A stretch of 64,000 nucleotides of DNA, taken from the IMG/VR virus record IMGVR_UViG_3300045131_002121, positions 1 to 64,000 of that record; one strand, 5' to 3'. Below are positions 16,633 to 25,954 of the stretch, piece after piece. Under the pieces are notes generated by a model. It was not told the DNA's origin and ran no database searches. It saw only the letters and a list, made by a program, of their open reading frames with translations. The translations under genes and the position numbers were made by a program. Source of the stretch: a virus. Each line of letters starts with the position of its first letter. Within the stretch, counting starts at the first letter, position 1.

Positions 16633-19600
16633 ATGCCGATAGGCGGTGGAAACATCATGTACCCCTCGGCAGCGTACGCACCAATTACGCTGTATTGGGA
16701 TACCAATGGTACCAGCATCGGCGCCACAAACTCGACGACGGCCACGGGGACCTGGGGGACCAATAACTTTTGGAGCACGGATCCCGCAGGACTCGTGGCT
16801 ACGAGGGCCTGGATACCCGGTGGTGACGCCGTGTTCTCCGCTGGTAGTAACGCCACCGGGGTCTACACGGTGACAGTATCGGGTTTGCAGCCTGTAAGAA
16901 ACATCACTGTTCGCAATGGCACGATTACGTTCACGACCGGCACACTACAAATCGCGCCGAGTGCTCAATGGTATAACGAGACATCAAATCTGGTTTCGGT
17001 TACCGCTGGGATCCGGTACACGAACACACTCACCCTGAAAAGTGGGGCATGGGTGATCACGAGTGCGGCGAGTGTGGGCACCGCAGGGGTTACCTTAGAT
17101 GGCAATGGAGTCTGGGTACGGTCAGGTCACGCCAACTCTTTTGGAACAGGTATTCTAACTCTGAAGGACGGAAAATTGAGTTCCGACTCTGGTGCTGCCC
17201 GCGCCTTTACCAGTGGTCTCCTGATCTCGGCTTCTATCACTCTTGGAGATTTAACTAACACCGGGGCACTCTCCTTTGGGTCCAGCCAATCCATCACGAA
17301 TCCAGCGGTGATCACTGCCTTGAGCAATGTCACCTTTGGCACCAACATGACTTGGGATGGCAACGCCATCACTTTTAGAGGCCCCGGAGTAGTCACACAG
17401 ACCTCGACTATCCCGGCGGCGTCGCATACAGGATCTATAACTATTGGCGATGGCACCACTTTCTCCGGCAACAACGTCGGGGGAATCGTGTCGGTGGGCA
17501 GTCAGAATAATTTGGGAAGTGGTGAGGTCACCGTCAATTATGGGGGCAGTCTGCTCTTTAGTGGGCTCTTCACGCCAACGAACATTATCACGGTCAACGC
17601 CGGAGGCACGCTCAATGCACTCTCCAATGTTCATGGGGTTTACGGCAGCGCCCCTGGTACACTCATTGTGCGCAGCATGGCCACTCTGGCTGAGGTGTCC
17701 AACACGGAGTTCCGGGTCACGGGCAACACATTCCCCGCCGCTGGTGTCCTGATAGGGGCCAACAATGGTAACAGATTGTTTATCGGCGACCGTGATGGGA
17801 GCTACATAAATTCGCAACCCTATCCCATACTCACTGGTACGATGGTCTTCAATCAGGTCGGTCCTAATGCTGCTAATGGTTTCTTTTTTGGTCCACTCAA
17901 CACCGGCACTGCTCCGACAATTGCGTTCAATAATTCGGTTCCTTTGGTGAGCGGCATCAATTTCAATGGCACCACTTTGGGTGGCGATCTCACCCTCGCC
18001 GGCAGTGGCAACACCGGTCTGACGGGCCTGGTGCCCACTGGTGCGGCGGGTGTGTTGGGGACAGTCAGTGGCAATCATGCGGTTACCGTGAACATGGCTC
18101 CAACTGGGGCGGTGTCGCTCACCGATCATGCCACGACCAAGTTGACCACGTTGACCGTCAATTCAGGCACCGCCATCGTCAGTACCGATCTGGGTAGCAA
18201 TACCGCACAACTCAATGGCGGCGGCATCCGCATGGGCACCGCCATCAGTTCGGCCATCAACGTCGGCGCCAATGGCGGCGTGCTCGAAACCGCTTCGGCC
18301 TTGAGTTACACCGGCAATCTGACGGCAACCGCAGGAGCATCCAACCTTGTCCTCCGCAGTGCAGGCGGCGCCCTGACGATTGCGACCGGCACGAATACCG
18401 GCCTTAACGCTGGGATCACCCTCGCCACCGCCGGAACGCCCAGGAGCGTTTATTTCAATGGGACGGCTACCCAACTCCCCAACGCCGCTTACAACATCAC
18501 CATCCCCGCCGGTATCTCCTTCGGCGGCACGGCAGTCAATACCAGCGCCTACACCAACAAGGGTCGCTTCGTCCTCCAAAGCGGTACAACCGACGCGGTC
18601 TATGACATCGACGCCCACGACACCTCGCCCAATCTGTCGGACACAGGTCTGGACAAGGATGTCTGGATCGGTTTGTCAGGTACAGCCCTGGCCGCCAGCG
18701 GGTACACGCTTCGCACCACTGGGAGTTACCAGAACGATTACCGCGTCGTCCCCATCGCTACCACCACCCAGAATAACACCGTTTTCACCGGCGCGGGTAA
18801 GAACCTGATCGTTTCCACAGGTGTCGTGCCCACCGACGTCAATTCCAGCGCCACCGACGTCCTGGGCAGTGGCTTCGCGCTAACCATCACCGCCGCCCAG
18901 AACTACACCGGCTCGACCACTGTCCAGGGCACCGTCAAGAACGCCCTGATGGGCGGCGGGGTGAGTGGGCCGACACTGGGGATTGGGGCGCTCGGTGACT
19001 TGTCGGGTACGACCGGCATCACACTGGACAAGTCAGCTACGATGATCACCAGCGGCGGCCCGGCCAACTACGGCCGCATCACCGCCGCCAATGTGCCCAT
19101 CACTGTCAAGGGCGGCGCGATGTTGACGGATGGTTCTCTCAACAACAACGAAAACATCGGTGTAACCGATCGCATCGTCACATCTGCCGACCTGACCCTC
19201 GGCGGCGACACCGGCGGCGGCGCATTCCGCATGGCGTTCCCGGTATCGGGCATCCATGCCCAGACGCTCGACGCCCTTACCGTGAACGCTGGTTATAGCG
19301 CCATAACCAGCATCAACTCCGGCAGTACAGCGAACCTGACCTTCAGCGGCGGGGCCAAGGTGACCCGCAGTACCGGCGGCGTGCTTGCCATCGCGACCGT
19401 CACCAATTACAACATCGCCTTCACCGCCGCCCCCAATGCCACCGGCATGGTCTCCGGTGGCACGTACCCCATCCTTATCGGTGTGGTCAGAGGGCCGAGT
19501 GTGGGTGGTGGGATTCAACCGACCGAATGGGTGGCCGCAGGCGCAGGTGGTCTGGCCTCCACGACCTATGTCAACAACGACTATAGTTCGGCCAACAATA

Positions 19601-21864
19601 ACGTAGATGCTACCGCCAGTGCCAATATCGCCGCAGGCAGCACGATTAACTCGTTGCGGTCCATTGCTACCGCCACGCTCACCCTCGCTGGCAATCTGAC
19701 TATCAATTCTGGTGGTATCCTAATGGACCCCGGGGCCGGCAATAAAACGTACAGCATCACCGGCGGGACGCTTCGTTCCGGTGTTGATGAATTGATCATC
19801 TTCGGTAACTATGGGGCTGGAAATGCTCTGACCATCAGTTCTCAGATCACCGGTGCAAACCCGCAGAACATCACGTTGGCCGGCGACAATACTCGCACCA
19901 CGGTCACCCTCTCCAACGCCAGCAACTCGGTTGGCAACATCTACATCTATGGCGGCACGTTGATTTCCAGCGTCGCCGGGGCACTTACTACCGGCAGTAC
20001 CGACACGATCTATATGTTCGGCGGCTTTCTCAGTTTTCCCAACAGCACGACGCAGGACTACGCCGGCCGCAAACTCGTCGTCGGCCCAGCCGGCAGCACT
20101 TACATCGACGGGGGTACAGCAGCGGTGAGTTCGCTAGGCGGTGCGGTCACGCTCAACGGCAACCTGAACGTCACGGGTTTGGGCAACAAGACTCTCTCCG
20201 GCAACATTGGCACCGCACTCGGCATCGAGGGTGGTGGGCAGGGCACGATCACAGCCCAGACCAATGCCGGGCGACTCACCCTCAGCGGCAACAACCAATA
20301 CTGGACCGGCGGCCTGAGGGTTGGCAACGGCATGCAGGTACGTCTGAATCACGCCAATGCCGCTGGCAGCGGTCCCCTCGTCAACCACGGGGCCATCGGC
20401 ATCATCGAGTTCACCAGTAACTTCGGCACGAGTCTGGCCAACGATGTCATCGGCTCGGTTAGTACATCCGAGACCCTCATCAGTAACGCGAAGACCGACG
20501 CAGCGGTAACCCTGAGTGGTCGGATCTATTCCGTCGGCGGCCTGACCTTCCAGGGCTACGACAACGCAGGTGCCGTCAGCGAAACCGTCCTATCCGGCAC
20601 CCTGTCCATCTCTGGCATCCCCGACATCTATTCTTACGGCGATACCTCCAACCTACAGCGCTTCGTCAATGGCCAGGGCGGCATCAACTCAGGCATCACC
20701 AAGTACCAGACCACCACGGCGTTGACCTATGGCACCGCTGGTTTCCTGGCCTATGCGGGTGGCACCACGACGGCGGTCGAAAACGGCGCCGAGGGCTATG
20801 TCCGGTTTAGTGGCGCCAACAGTTTCATCCCCGGTGCCGTCGGACCCGGATACCTCGCAGCCCTCCGCAAGGGGGGTGCCAGCGCTTTGAACTACGGCTA
20901 CCTACTCACCGCAGGCAGCACCTACAGGCTTCCCCAAGGAAAATCCTTTGTCCTCGGCACCCTGGGCTCCGGCACCGCCCAGGTCGGCACCCTGGGCGCC
21001 ACGGGTTCTGGAACCGCCAACCTGGATGGTGGCACCAAACATGAGGCCAGCACCGGCCAACTCCTCGCCGGTCTCTACGGCGGCGACATCAATATCCACG
21101 GCAACGCCAGCGGGGATACCGGGAGTCTCAAACTCCTGACCCGGGACGCCGACACCACCCTGGTCCTGGGCAATACAAGCCAAGTCGTGTTCACCCCAAC
21201 CTGGGGCGACAGCGGTGGCCAGTCCTGCATGACATTGATGCGCCACCGCAGTGGCAACACCACGCTGCGCAAAACTGGTCTGGGTACCCTGGTAGTCAAG
21301 AACACTGCCTATAACCAGGTCAGTGGAGTCGATGCCCGTGGTACCTTTACCTGGCAAGTCGATGCTGGAACCCTGCGGTATGATCAGGTTGATACCGGCA
21401 CCGACGCCGATTATTTGGGTTTCAACGTCAATAGCACTGCAACCCTGGCTGGATCGGGAACGATCAAGGCAAGTGTATCCGTGGTCTCCGGTACTCTCAA
21501 CCCAGGCAGTGCGACGAGCCCAGCAGCGTTGACCATGAAGTCACTCACGCTGAACGACTCCAGTGCGGTAGTCGCCCTTGATCTCGCCGGGGATACCGCG
21601 GGGACCCAGTATGACCAGCTCGTGATCCCAAGCGGAGGTGATGGTGTTTTCCTGAACAATGCCACGCTTGCCATTGTATTGAGCTATTCTCCTGCTGTAG
21701 GTAAAGTATTTACCATTATTGACAGGCAGTCCGCCGGGGCCGTCACCGGGGTGTTCAATGGGCTCGCCGAGGGTGCCACTGTTGCGAGCACGGGGATCAC
21801 GCGTAATTTCACCATATCATACGTTGGCGGCGACGGGAATGATGTCACACTAACCGCGCAATAA
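16633..21864 (+). CDS. Giant autotransporter-associated beta-strand repeat protein (putative tail spike)
   Basis: The start at 16633 is chosen because it directly follows the tail-fibre stop (overlapping ATGACATG); 16657 is an alternative. The 1743-residue protein is almost entirely short beta-strand repeats rich in G, T, N and S, such as LTLSGNNQYWTGGLRV and LTITAAQNYTGSTTV. These match autotransporter passenger-associated strand repeats (PATR) that fold as beta helices. The C-terminus (AVVALDLAGDTAGTQYDQL, FTIIDRQSAGAVTG, ISYVGGDGNDVTLTAQ) is the standard ending of planctomycete/verrucomicrobial surface proteins. No signal peptide, outer-membrane barrel or anchor is seen. Placed directly after a fibre gene, it is probably a tail spike. 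An origin by transfer from a bacterial surface protein is inferred. Confidence 0.75.
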   Translation: MPIGGGNIMYPSAAYAPITLYWDTNGTSIGATNSTTATGTWGTNNFWSTDPAGLVATRAWIPGGDAVFSAGSNATGVYTVTVSGLQPVRNITVRNGTITFTTGTLQIAPSAQWYNETSNLVSVTAGIRYTNTLTLKSGAWVITSAASVGTAGVTLDGNGVWVRSGHANSFGTGILTLKDGKLSSDSGAARAFTSGLLISASITLGDLTNTGALSFGSSQSITNPAVITALSNVTFGTNMTWDGNAITFRGPGVVTQTSTIPAASHTGSITIGDGTTFSGNNVGGIVSVGSQNNLGSGEVTVNYGGSLLFSGLFTPTNIITVNAGGTLNALSNVHGVYGSAPGTLIVRSMATLAEVSNTEFRVTGNTFPAAGVLIGANNGNRLFIGDRDGSYINSQPYPILTGTMVFNQVGPNAANGFFFGPLNTGTAPTIAFNNSVPLVSGINFNGTTLGGDLTLAGSGNTGLTGLVPTGAAGVLGTVSGNHAVTVNMAPTGAVSLTDHATTKLTTLTVNSGTAIVSTDLGSNTAQLNGGGIRMGTAISSAINVGANGGVLETASALSYTGNLTATAGASNLVLRSAGGALTIATGTNTGLNAGITLATAGTPRSVYFNGTATQLPNAAYNITIPAGISFGGTAVNTSAYTNKGRFVLQSGTTDAVYDIDAHDTSPNLSDTGLDKDVWIGLSGTALAASGYTLRTTGSYQNDYRVVPIATTTQNNTVFTGAGKNLIVSTGVVPTDVNSSATDVLGSGFALTITAAQNYTGSTTVQGTVKNALMGGGVSGPTLGIGALGDLSGTTGITLDKSATMITSGGPANYGRITAANVPITVKGGAMLTDGSLNNNENIGVTDRIVTSADLTLGGDTGGGAFRMAFPVSGIHAQTLDALTVNAGYSAITSINSGSTANLTFSGGAKVTRSTGGVLAIATVTNYNIAFTAAPNATGMVSGGTYPILIGVVRGPSVGGGIQPTEWVAAGAGGLASTTYVNNDYSSANNNVDATASANIAAGSTINSLRSIATATLTLAGNLTINSGGILMDPGAGNKTYSITGGTLRSGVDELIIFGNYGAGNALTISSQITGANPQNITLAGDNTRTTVTLSNASNSVGNIYIYGGTLISSVAGALTTGSTDTIYMFGGFLSFPNSTTQDYAGRKLVVGPAGSTYIDGGTAAVSSLGGAVTLNGNLNVTGLGNKTLSGNIGTALGIEGGGQGTITAQTNAGRLTLSGNNQYWTGGLRVGNGMQVRLNHANAAGSGPLVNHGAIGIIEFTSNFGTSLANDVIGSVSTSETLISNAKTDAAVTLSGRIYSVGGLTFQGYDNAGAVSETVLSGTLSISGIPDIYSYGDTSNLQRFVNGQGGINSGITKYQTTTALTYGTAGFLAYAGGTTTAVENGAEGYVRFSGANSFIPGAVGPGYLAALRKGGASALNYGYLLTAGSTYRLPQGKSFVLGTLGSGTAQVGTLGATGSGTANLDGGTKHEASTGQLLAGLYGGDINIHGNASGDTGSLKLLTRDADTTLVLGNTSQVVFTPTWGDSGGQSCMTLMRHRSGNTTLRKTGLGTLVVKNTAYNQVSGVDARGTFTWQVDAGTLRYDQVDTGTDADYLGFNVNSTATLAGSGTIKASVSVVSGTLNPGSATSPAALTMKSLTLNDSSAVVALDLAGDTAGTQYDQLVIPSGGDGVFLNNATLAIVLSYSPAVGKVFTIIDRQSAGAVTGVFNGLAEGATVASTGITRNFTISYVGGDGNDVTLTAQ

Positions 21865-21880
21865 CGAAAGAGAGATAGCC

Positions 21881-22465
21881 ATGCCCTACAAGATACCTAA
21901 ATATACCCCAAACGTGGAACCCGGGGAAAAGCGGCGGCGCATCTGGCGCAACGAGAATGAGAATCCGCTGTCGGGTACTCCCTATGCACGGATGCACGAA
22001 GAAGAGGCGGTCCTCGTCGAGGATGACGACGGCAACCTCGTCGAGCGCTCATTTGGCAATCGCCCACCACCCCTGACGCATGTCCCCAAGGACCCCAACG
22101 AAGTCGTCGAACTCAGGAGTCTCGTGGATGACACCTTGCTCGGGCAGACCACGCTAGGCATGGTTCATACCATGATCTACTCCCTGGGCCGTCACATGCA
22201 GAAACTCCGCGATATCGCGGAGACCGCACGTATCAAGGCAGAGGAAGTCGCCGCGGCCACGGAGGCCGCACGTCTCGCCCGTGTAGCCGCCGACAATGCC
22301 TTATGTGATGCCGGCCGCCTCGCCGATTTCGCCGCTGCGCTGCCTGCAGGTGAAGAGAAGGTCGCCGCTGAACAGATAGCATTGGATGCCGCTGCAGCAG
22401 CTGCGCTTCTGGTCGCCGAAGCCGACAGGCTGGATGCCGTTCTCGCCGCGCTCATCGCATCCTAG
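21881..22465 (+). CDS. Hypothetical helical protein after the tail spike
   Basis: The 194-residue product has a charged N-terminal half (with EEEAVLVEDDDGN near residues 41-53). A long alanine-rich helical C-terminal half (about 90-194) has heptad-like spacing and is likely coiled coil. The start has gaaagagag upstream. It could be a fibre-associated or trimerisation protein given its position after the spike, but no family is recognised. Confidence 0.6.
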   Translation: MPYKIPKYTPNVEPGEKRRRIWRNENENPLSGTPYARMHEEEAVLVEDDDGNLVERSFGNRPPPLTHVPKDPNEVVELRSLVDDTLLGQTTLGMVHTMIYSLGRHMQKLRDIAETARIKAEEVAAATEAARLARVAADNALCDAGRLADFAAALPAGEEKVAAEQIALDAAAAAALLVAEADRLDAVLAALIAS

Positions 22466-22545
22466 TACATCGGATGAACCCGCGTGGAGATGTCGTGCCA
22501 GGCGGGTAGGTTGCTCTCTGGATGGCTGCCATCAGAATCCTCATT

Positions 22546-22573
22546 ACTCACCTGCTCGCAGCAGGAGGTGAGT
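22546..22573 (+). other. Stem-loop in intergenic leader
   Basis: ACTCACC and GGTGAGT pair around an inner TGC-TCGCA-GCA stem with a small bulge. It lies 26 bases before the terminator-like hairpin at 22586-22606. The two together look like an alternating leader structure upstream of the 22619 gene. No open reading frame for a leader peptide is convincing. Confidence 0.4.
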
Positions 22574-22585
22574 ACACCCACCCAT

Positions 22586-22606
22586 GCCTGCGTAGTCAGG
22601 CTTTTT
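22586..22606 (+). terminator. Terminator-like hairpin just upstream of a ribosome-binding site
   Basis: GCCTG-CGTAGT-CAGGC is followed directly by TTTTT, the minimal form of an intrinsic terminator. The aaggaga ribosome-binding site and ATG (22619) of the next gene follow within a few bases. Transcription of that gene must therefore read through or be attenuated here. Confidence 0.55.
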
Positions 22607-22618
22607 CAAGGAGATTCC

Positions 22619-23014
22619 ATGAAGATTTCAAACCGCGGCATCCTCGAGCTTCGTCAGGCCCTGATCGCTCTCGATGGACTCCCAACCCCGACGTCTCTTG
22701 AGAACAGGAACGCGCAGACGTATTTGAAACCATATGACTTCACGGGAACCGTGCGTTTCAGAATTGGTAAGACACTGAATGCACTTAAACCAATAGCGGA
22801 AGCCATTGAAAAGGCGGGCGATGAAGTCACCCGGAAGTATGCTGTGGATAACATGATTCCGGGGCCAATGGTGAGTGCGTACACCGTTGAGCGCACCGAA
22901 CTCATGGATGTCGAGAATGAAATCGACATTCCCAAATTGACTGAAGCCGATCTCAAACTCGACGTCAATGCGATCCCCGGCAGCGTCCTCAGCATTTTGT
23001 CCGTTATGATGTGA
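22619..23014 (+). CDS. Hypothetical protein, 131 aa
   Basis: The start at 22619 is chosen for its strong ribosome-binding site (aaggagattcc). An in-frame codon at 22484 would place the coding region across two hairpins. The protein is predicted to be mostly helical: an N-terminal helix (ILELRQALIALDG), a middle helix (ALKPIAEAIEKAGDEVTRKYA), and a short beta-like tail. No family is recognised. It is probably cytoplasmic. Confidence 0.65.
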   Translation: MKISNRGILELRQALIALDGLPTPTSLENRNAQTYLKPYDFTGTVRFRIGKTLNALKPIAEAIEKAGDEVTRKYAVDNMIPGPMVSAYTVERTELMDVENEIDIPKLTEADLKLDVNAIPGSVLSILSVMM

Positions 23015-23045
23015 TCTCATCGCGTGGTCCACGCAGGAGCCCAAG

Positions 23046-23867
23046 ATGCCTATTGTCGGTGATGCCAAGAAAGTTCGGAACTCCATGGAAGACACCTACG
23101 GCAGTAAGGAAAAGGCCGAACGCGTGTTTTATGCGACTGCGAATAAGCAGAAGCGTGACCACAAGAACTGGAAGAAGGAGGCCTGGGAGCTCGGCCTTGG
23201 AAAGGTGGCTGTGGAGATCCTCCGTGGAGGTGAAGGTGACGGGATCGCCGCTGATCAACTCGATCCCCAGGCACTTGCCAAGGGAATGAAAGAAGAGGGG
23301 GAGCACACATCCAATCTGGCCCTGCGCAAAGAGATCGCCACTGATCACCTCGCCAAGGATCGCAAGTATTACGATAAGCTGGAAAAGATGGAGAAGAAGG
23401 CGGTTGCACCACCTCCATCGACTCAGCTTCCAGTGGCTAAGCTCCCAGGCCCAGGGACAGGTGCAACTAGGCCACCGATCCAGAACAGGCCGGTGACATC
23501 AACCACGCAGCTTCCCCAGCAACCCCCTGCGCAAAAAGGCGGCGGCCTCCAACTGATCCCTAATAATGGACCCTGTGATCAAGTTGTACCACCTCAGAAT
23601 AGATCGAAGACTTTGAAGACTTCGGTGGCCGGTGGGGTCCCCGGGGGTAAGGCAAGTGTTACGAGCCCAATTGGAGCCCACGCGGCATCGACATCGATGA
23701 CCACTCCGGTATCGCCTCAAATAGGCTCAGTGGCTCAGCCATTGAAGTCCCCGGCGAGTCCTGGGTTCTCAGATGACCTCAGTGCATCGCAACCCACCCA
23801 GGTGAAGACATCAGTTGAACTCCGCAGACTCGGCGCCTATGCGATCCGGTATCTCGGAGGCATCTGA
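23046..23867 (+). CDS. Phage structural-module protein with DUF5661-like segment
   Basis: Residues about 18-50 (YGSKEKAERVFYATANKQK) resemble a short helical module found in many phage capsid-associated proteins. Residues about 78-115 (GMKEEGEHTSNL, EIATDHLAKD, YYDKLEKME) match the DUF5661 pattern. The remaining ~150 residues are Pro/Ser/Thr/Gln-rich and probably disordered, ending in a short helix. The start of the next gene overlaps its last base. A role in head assembly or packaging is likely by company, but the activity of DUF5661 is unknown. Confidence 0.65.
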   Translation: MPIVGDAKKVRNSMEDTYGSKEKAERVFYATANKQKRDHKNWKKEAWELGLGKVAVEILRGGEGDGIAADQLDPQALAKGMKEEGEHTSNLALRKEIATDHLAKDRKYYDKLEKMEKKAVAPPPSTQLPVAKLPGPGTGATRPPIQNRPVTSTTQLPQQPPAQKGGGLQLIPNNGPCDQVVPPQNRSKTLKTSVAGGVPGGKASVTSPIGAHAASTSMTTPVSPQIGSVAQPLKSPASPGFSDDLSASQPTQVKTSVELRRLGAYAIRYLGGI

Positions 23868-25954
23868 TGCGTGCTGAGACCAAGATTCCATCTCCGGGTC
23901 GGGGTAGTGATCGCCCCGTGACCAATACACCCATGGCAACACCCACGGGTGGGAATCCTGTCAAGGCAACCAATGCCCACATGGTCGAGGGCAAAACCTT
24001 TCTTGAACTGTTCAGTGGTGGCGACTGCAGGGGGACCTCAGAGGACCACGACCTCCCATCTCCTGCGGAGCGGGTGTGGACCAATGCGAAGAAGATGCTG
24101 CCGGCGAAACCCAAGGATGTCGAGCCCGATGCGGCGACCTGGGCGAAGCAGCGCAGGGATCACAGCTTCGCCAGGGGTCTTGGCAAGAAAGCCGCTGAGA
24201 ACGAACCTACACCTGATAAGCACGAGGGCTCCCCATCACAACTCCTGCGCCCGAGATCCGAACTCATCGCCTTCGATAAGGATGGTGTCGTCGGCATCGA
24301 CAAGGGTGACTACATCCTGTTCCCTGGTGGGGGCATCGATGACGGCGAACCCCCGTTACTCGCCGCGATTCGGGAAGCCATCGAGGAAGCCGATCTCAAG
24401 ATCATTTCTCCGGAGACCCGTGAGATCGTAGAATCGATTTGGCCAAGTGGGGTCAACGACTTCTGGGATGACTCCGCATTCGATGGCGAACGCACCTATT
24501 TCTTCACTGGGGTCCACGAAGGCAAACTGGGGACCACGCACCCGGATCGGGAGGATTTCGATGTGATCCCCTTTGCTACGCTGATCACCAGGCTAAAAGA
24601 ACTCATTGCCAAGAACGACTGGGCCAAGAGGGCTAACGAGGTCCGCCTCGAACTCGTCGAGGCCGCCAGGGACATGGCGAAGAAGGATCCCGAGCTCAAG
24701 GGCAAGAAGTTGGCCAGTGTACCCCGCCAGCATCACGGCTGGGCGCTGTACCGTAACAGTCTTCGGCGCATCTATGCCCCCAAGGATCCCAAGGTCTTCG
24801 TGAAGGCGCTCCAGGACCTCGAGGCTGTCCATGGCCACTACTTCGATGAGGTCCGGAGATTCCCTGATGGCAGAGTCCTGGTTGTCCTCCGCAGCGGGGA
24901 TGCCCCGACCAACGGGGACTTCACGATGGCCAAGCACACCAACACTATCGCCGAGAAGCATGCCGCGGAGATCTCGGGGTCCATGAGAACCCAGAAGTTC
25001 CAGGACAAGGTGCCCTCGGCGGCCCCAGGGCTCCTCGTCGACCTCGATGGTACCGTGGTCGCCGAATGGGATGACGACGCCGGCATCGAGGCCACCCAGA
25101 AGGTACAACCCGGGGTCAAAGAGCTCCTGCAGAAGTTTAAGGCTGCAGGGGTCCGCATCATCGGGGTCACCAATCGCAGTATCATGGGTACGAACACACT
25201 GCCCGATCTCCTCGACTTCAATGAGGAAACCCTTGAGCTCCTCCCTGAAATCGACGACATCGTGTTCTGCACGGATTGCGAAGACGCGGGCAGGAAGCCA
25301 TCCCCCTCGATGCTCGAATACGCCGAGGAAGCGTTTTCCCTGGATCCCGTGCTCTGCATGGTCGGTAACTCCCCTGATGACAAGGGTGCCGCGGAAGCCG
25401 CTGGGGTCACCTACTTCGATGGAGACGAGTTTTTCACAGGCGGGGTCGGAGATGACGTACTGGCCACGCACACCGAGATGCCATTGAAGAAGCAGGCAGA
25501 TGCTGCCGCGCTGCTTCCTAAAACTGAGTACGTCTATTTGGACCCCGAAGGTAAAGTATTGGTCCGACGTGACAGCAACCGTCGGTTTCATTTCCCCACC
25601 GAGGGTAAGGGGGCCCCTGCACCTTACTCGTCCAACGTCCGCGTTCTTCCCGATGAGGGCGTCGCGGAGCCTGGGTACCACGGCTACGACTACGCCTTTC
25701 ATCTCGGTGAAGGCGAGGCACCTGTGGATTTCCCCGGTGAGTGGATCCCCCATGACCAGGTCCTCAAGCAGGTCTACGGGTCCATGGGCCTAGCCATCAA
25801 TAAGCCATTCCGTAATCTTGATCGTGCCAGGGCACGGGTGATTCATCGCGCGATTCGGAAGTCGAAGGCGGTGAAGCCGGAGACCCCGGAGATCCAGAAC
25901 CCAGAAGAAGTCGCACAGGTTACACCGGTGCCCTCACAGGAGTCGCAGTCATGA
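23867..25954 (+). CDS. Nudix-HAD fusion protein
   Basis: The 695-residue protein has an N-terminal disordered part containing GLGKKAAENEP. A Nudix domain follows (about 125-240) with box G155-x5-E161-x7-RE-x2-EE; the usual glycine near the end of the box is replaced by aspartate. After a helical linker comes a HAD phosphatase domain (about 385-560): DLDGT (D392, D394), VTNRS, RKPSPSM and GNSPDD, the four HAD motifs, closest in feel to polynucleotide-kinase-phosphatase or heptose-bisphosphatase types. A third region (about 565-690) with YVYLDPEGKVLVRRDSNRRF may be a degenerate Nudix-like fold. Hydrolysis of nucleotide derivatives and a phosphomonoester is inferred. Confidence 0.7.
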   Translation: MRAETKIPSPGRGSDRPVTNTPMATPTGGNPVKATNAHMVEGKTFLELFSGGDCRGTSEDHDLPSPAERVWTNAKKMLPAKPKDVEPDAATWAKQRRDHSFARGLGKKAAENEPTPDKHEGSPSQLLRPRSELIAFDKDGVVGIDKGDYILFPGGGIDDGEPPLLAAIREAIEEADLKIISPETREIVESIWPSGVNDFWDDSAFDGERTYFFTGVHEGKLGTTHPDREDFDVIPFATLITRLKELIAKNDWAKRANEVRLELVEAARDMAKKDPELKGKKLASVPRQHHGWALYRNSLRRIYAPKDPKVFVKALQDLEAVHGHYFDEVRRFPDGRVLVVLRSGDAPTNGDFTMAKHTNTIAEKHAAEISGSMRTQKFQDKVPSAAPGLLVDLDGTVVAEWDDDAGIEATQKVQPGVKELLQKFKAAGVRIIGVTNRSIMGTNTLPDLLDFNEETLELLPEIDDIVFCTDCEDAGRKPSPSMLEYAEEAFSLDPVLCMVGNSPDDKGAAEAAGVTYFDGDEFFTGGVGDDVLATHTEMPLKKQADAAALLPKTEYVYLDPEGKVLVRRDSNRRFHFPTEGKGAPAPYSSNVRVLPDEGVAEPGYHGYDYAFHLGEGEAPVDFPGEWIPHDQVLKQVYGSMGLAINKPFRNLDRARARVIHRAIRKSKAVKPETPEIQNPEEVAQVTPVPSQESQS

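Noticed and set aside
16633-16720. Signal peptide at the start of the beta-repeat protein
   Set aside because: The first residues lack the basic-hydrophobic-AxA layout; the protein is more likely part of a virion than secreted.
17251-18129. 292-residue open frame on the minus strand
   Set aside because: It is antisense to the beta-repeat protein and composed of shadows of its repeats.
24593-25753. 386-residue open frame on the minus strand
   Set aside because: It lies wholly inside the Nudix-HAD gene; its length is explained by high G+C and codon bias, and it shows no domain pattern.
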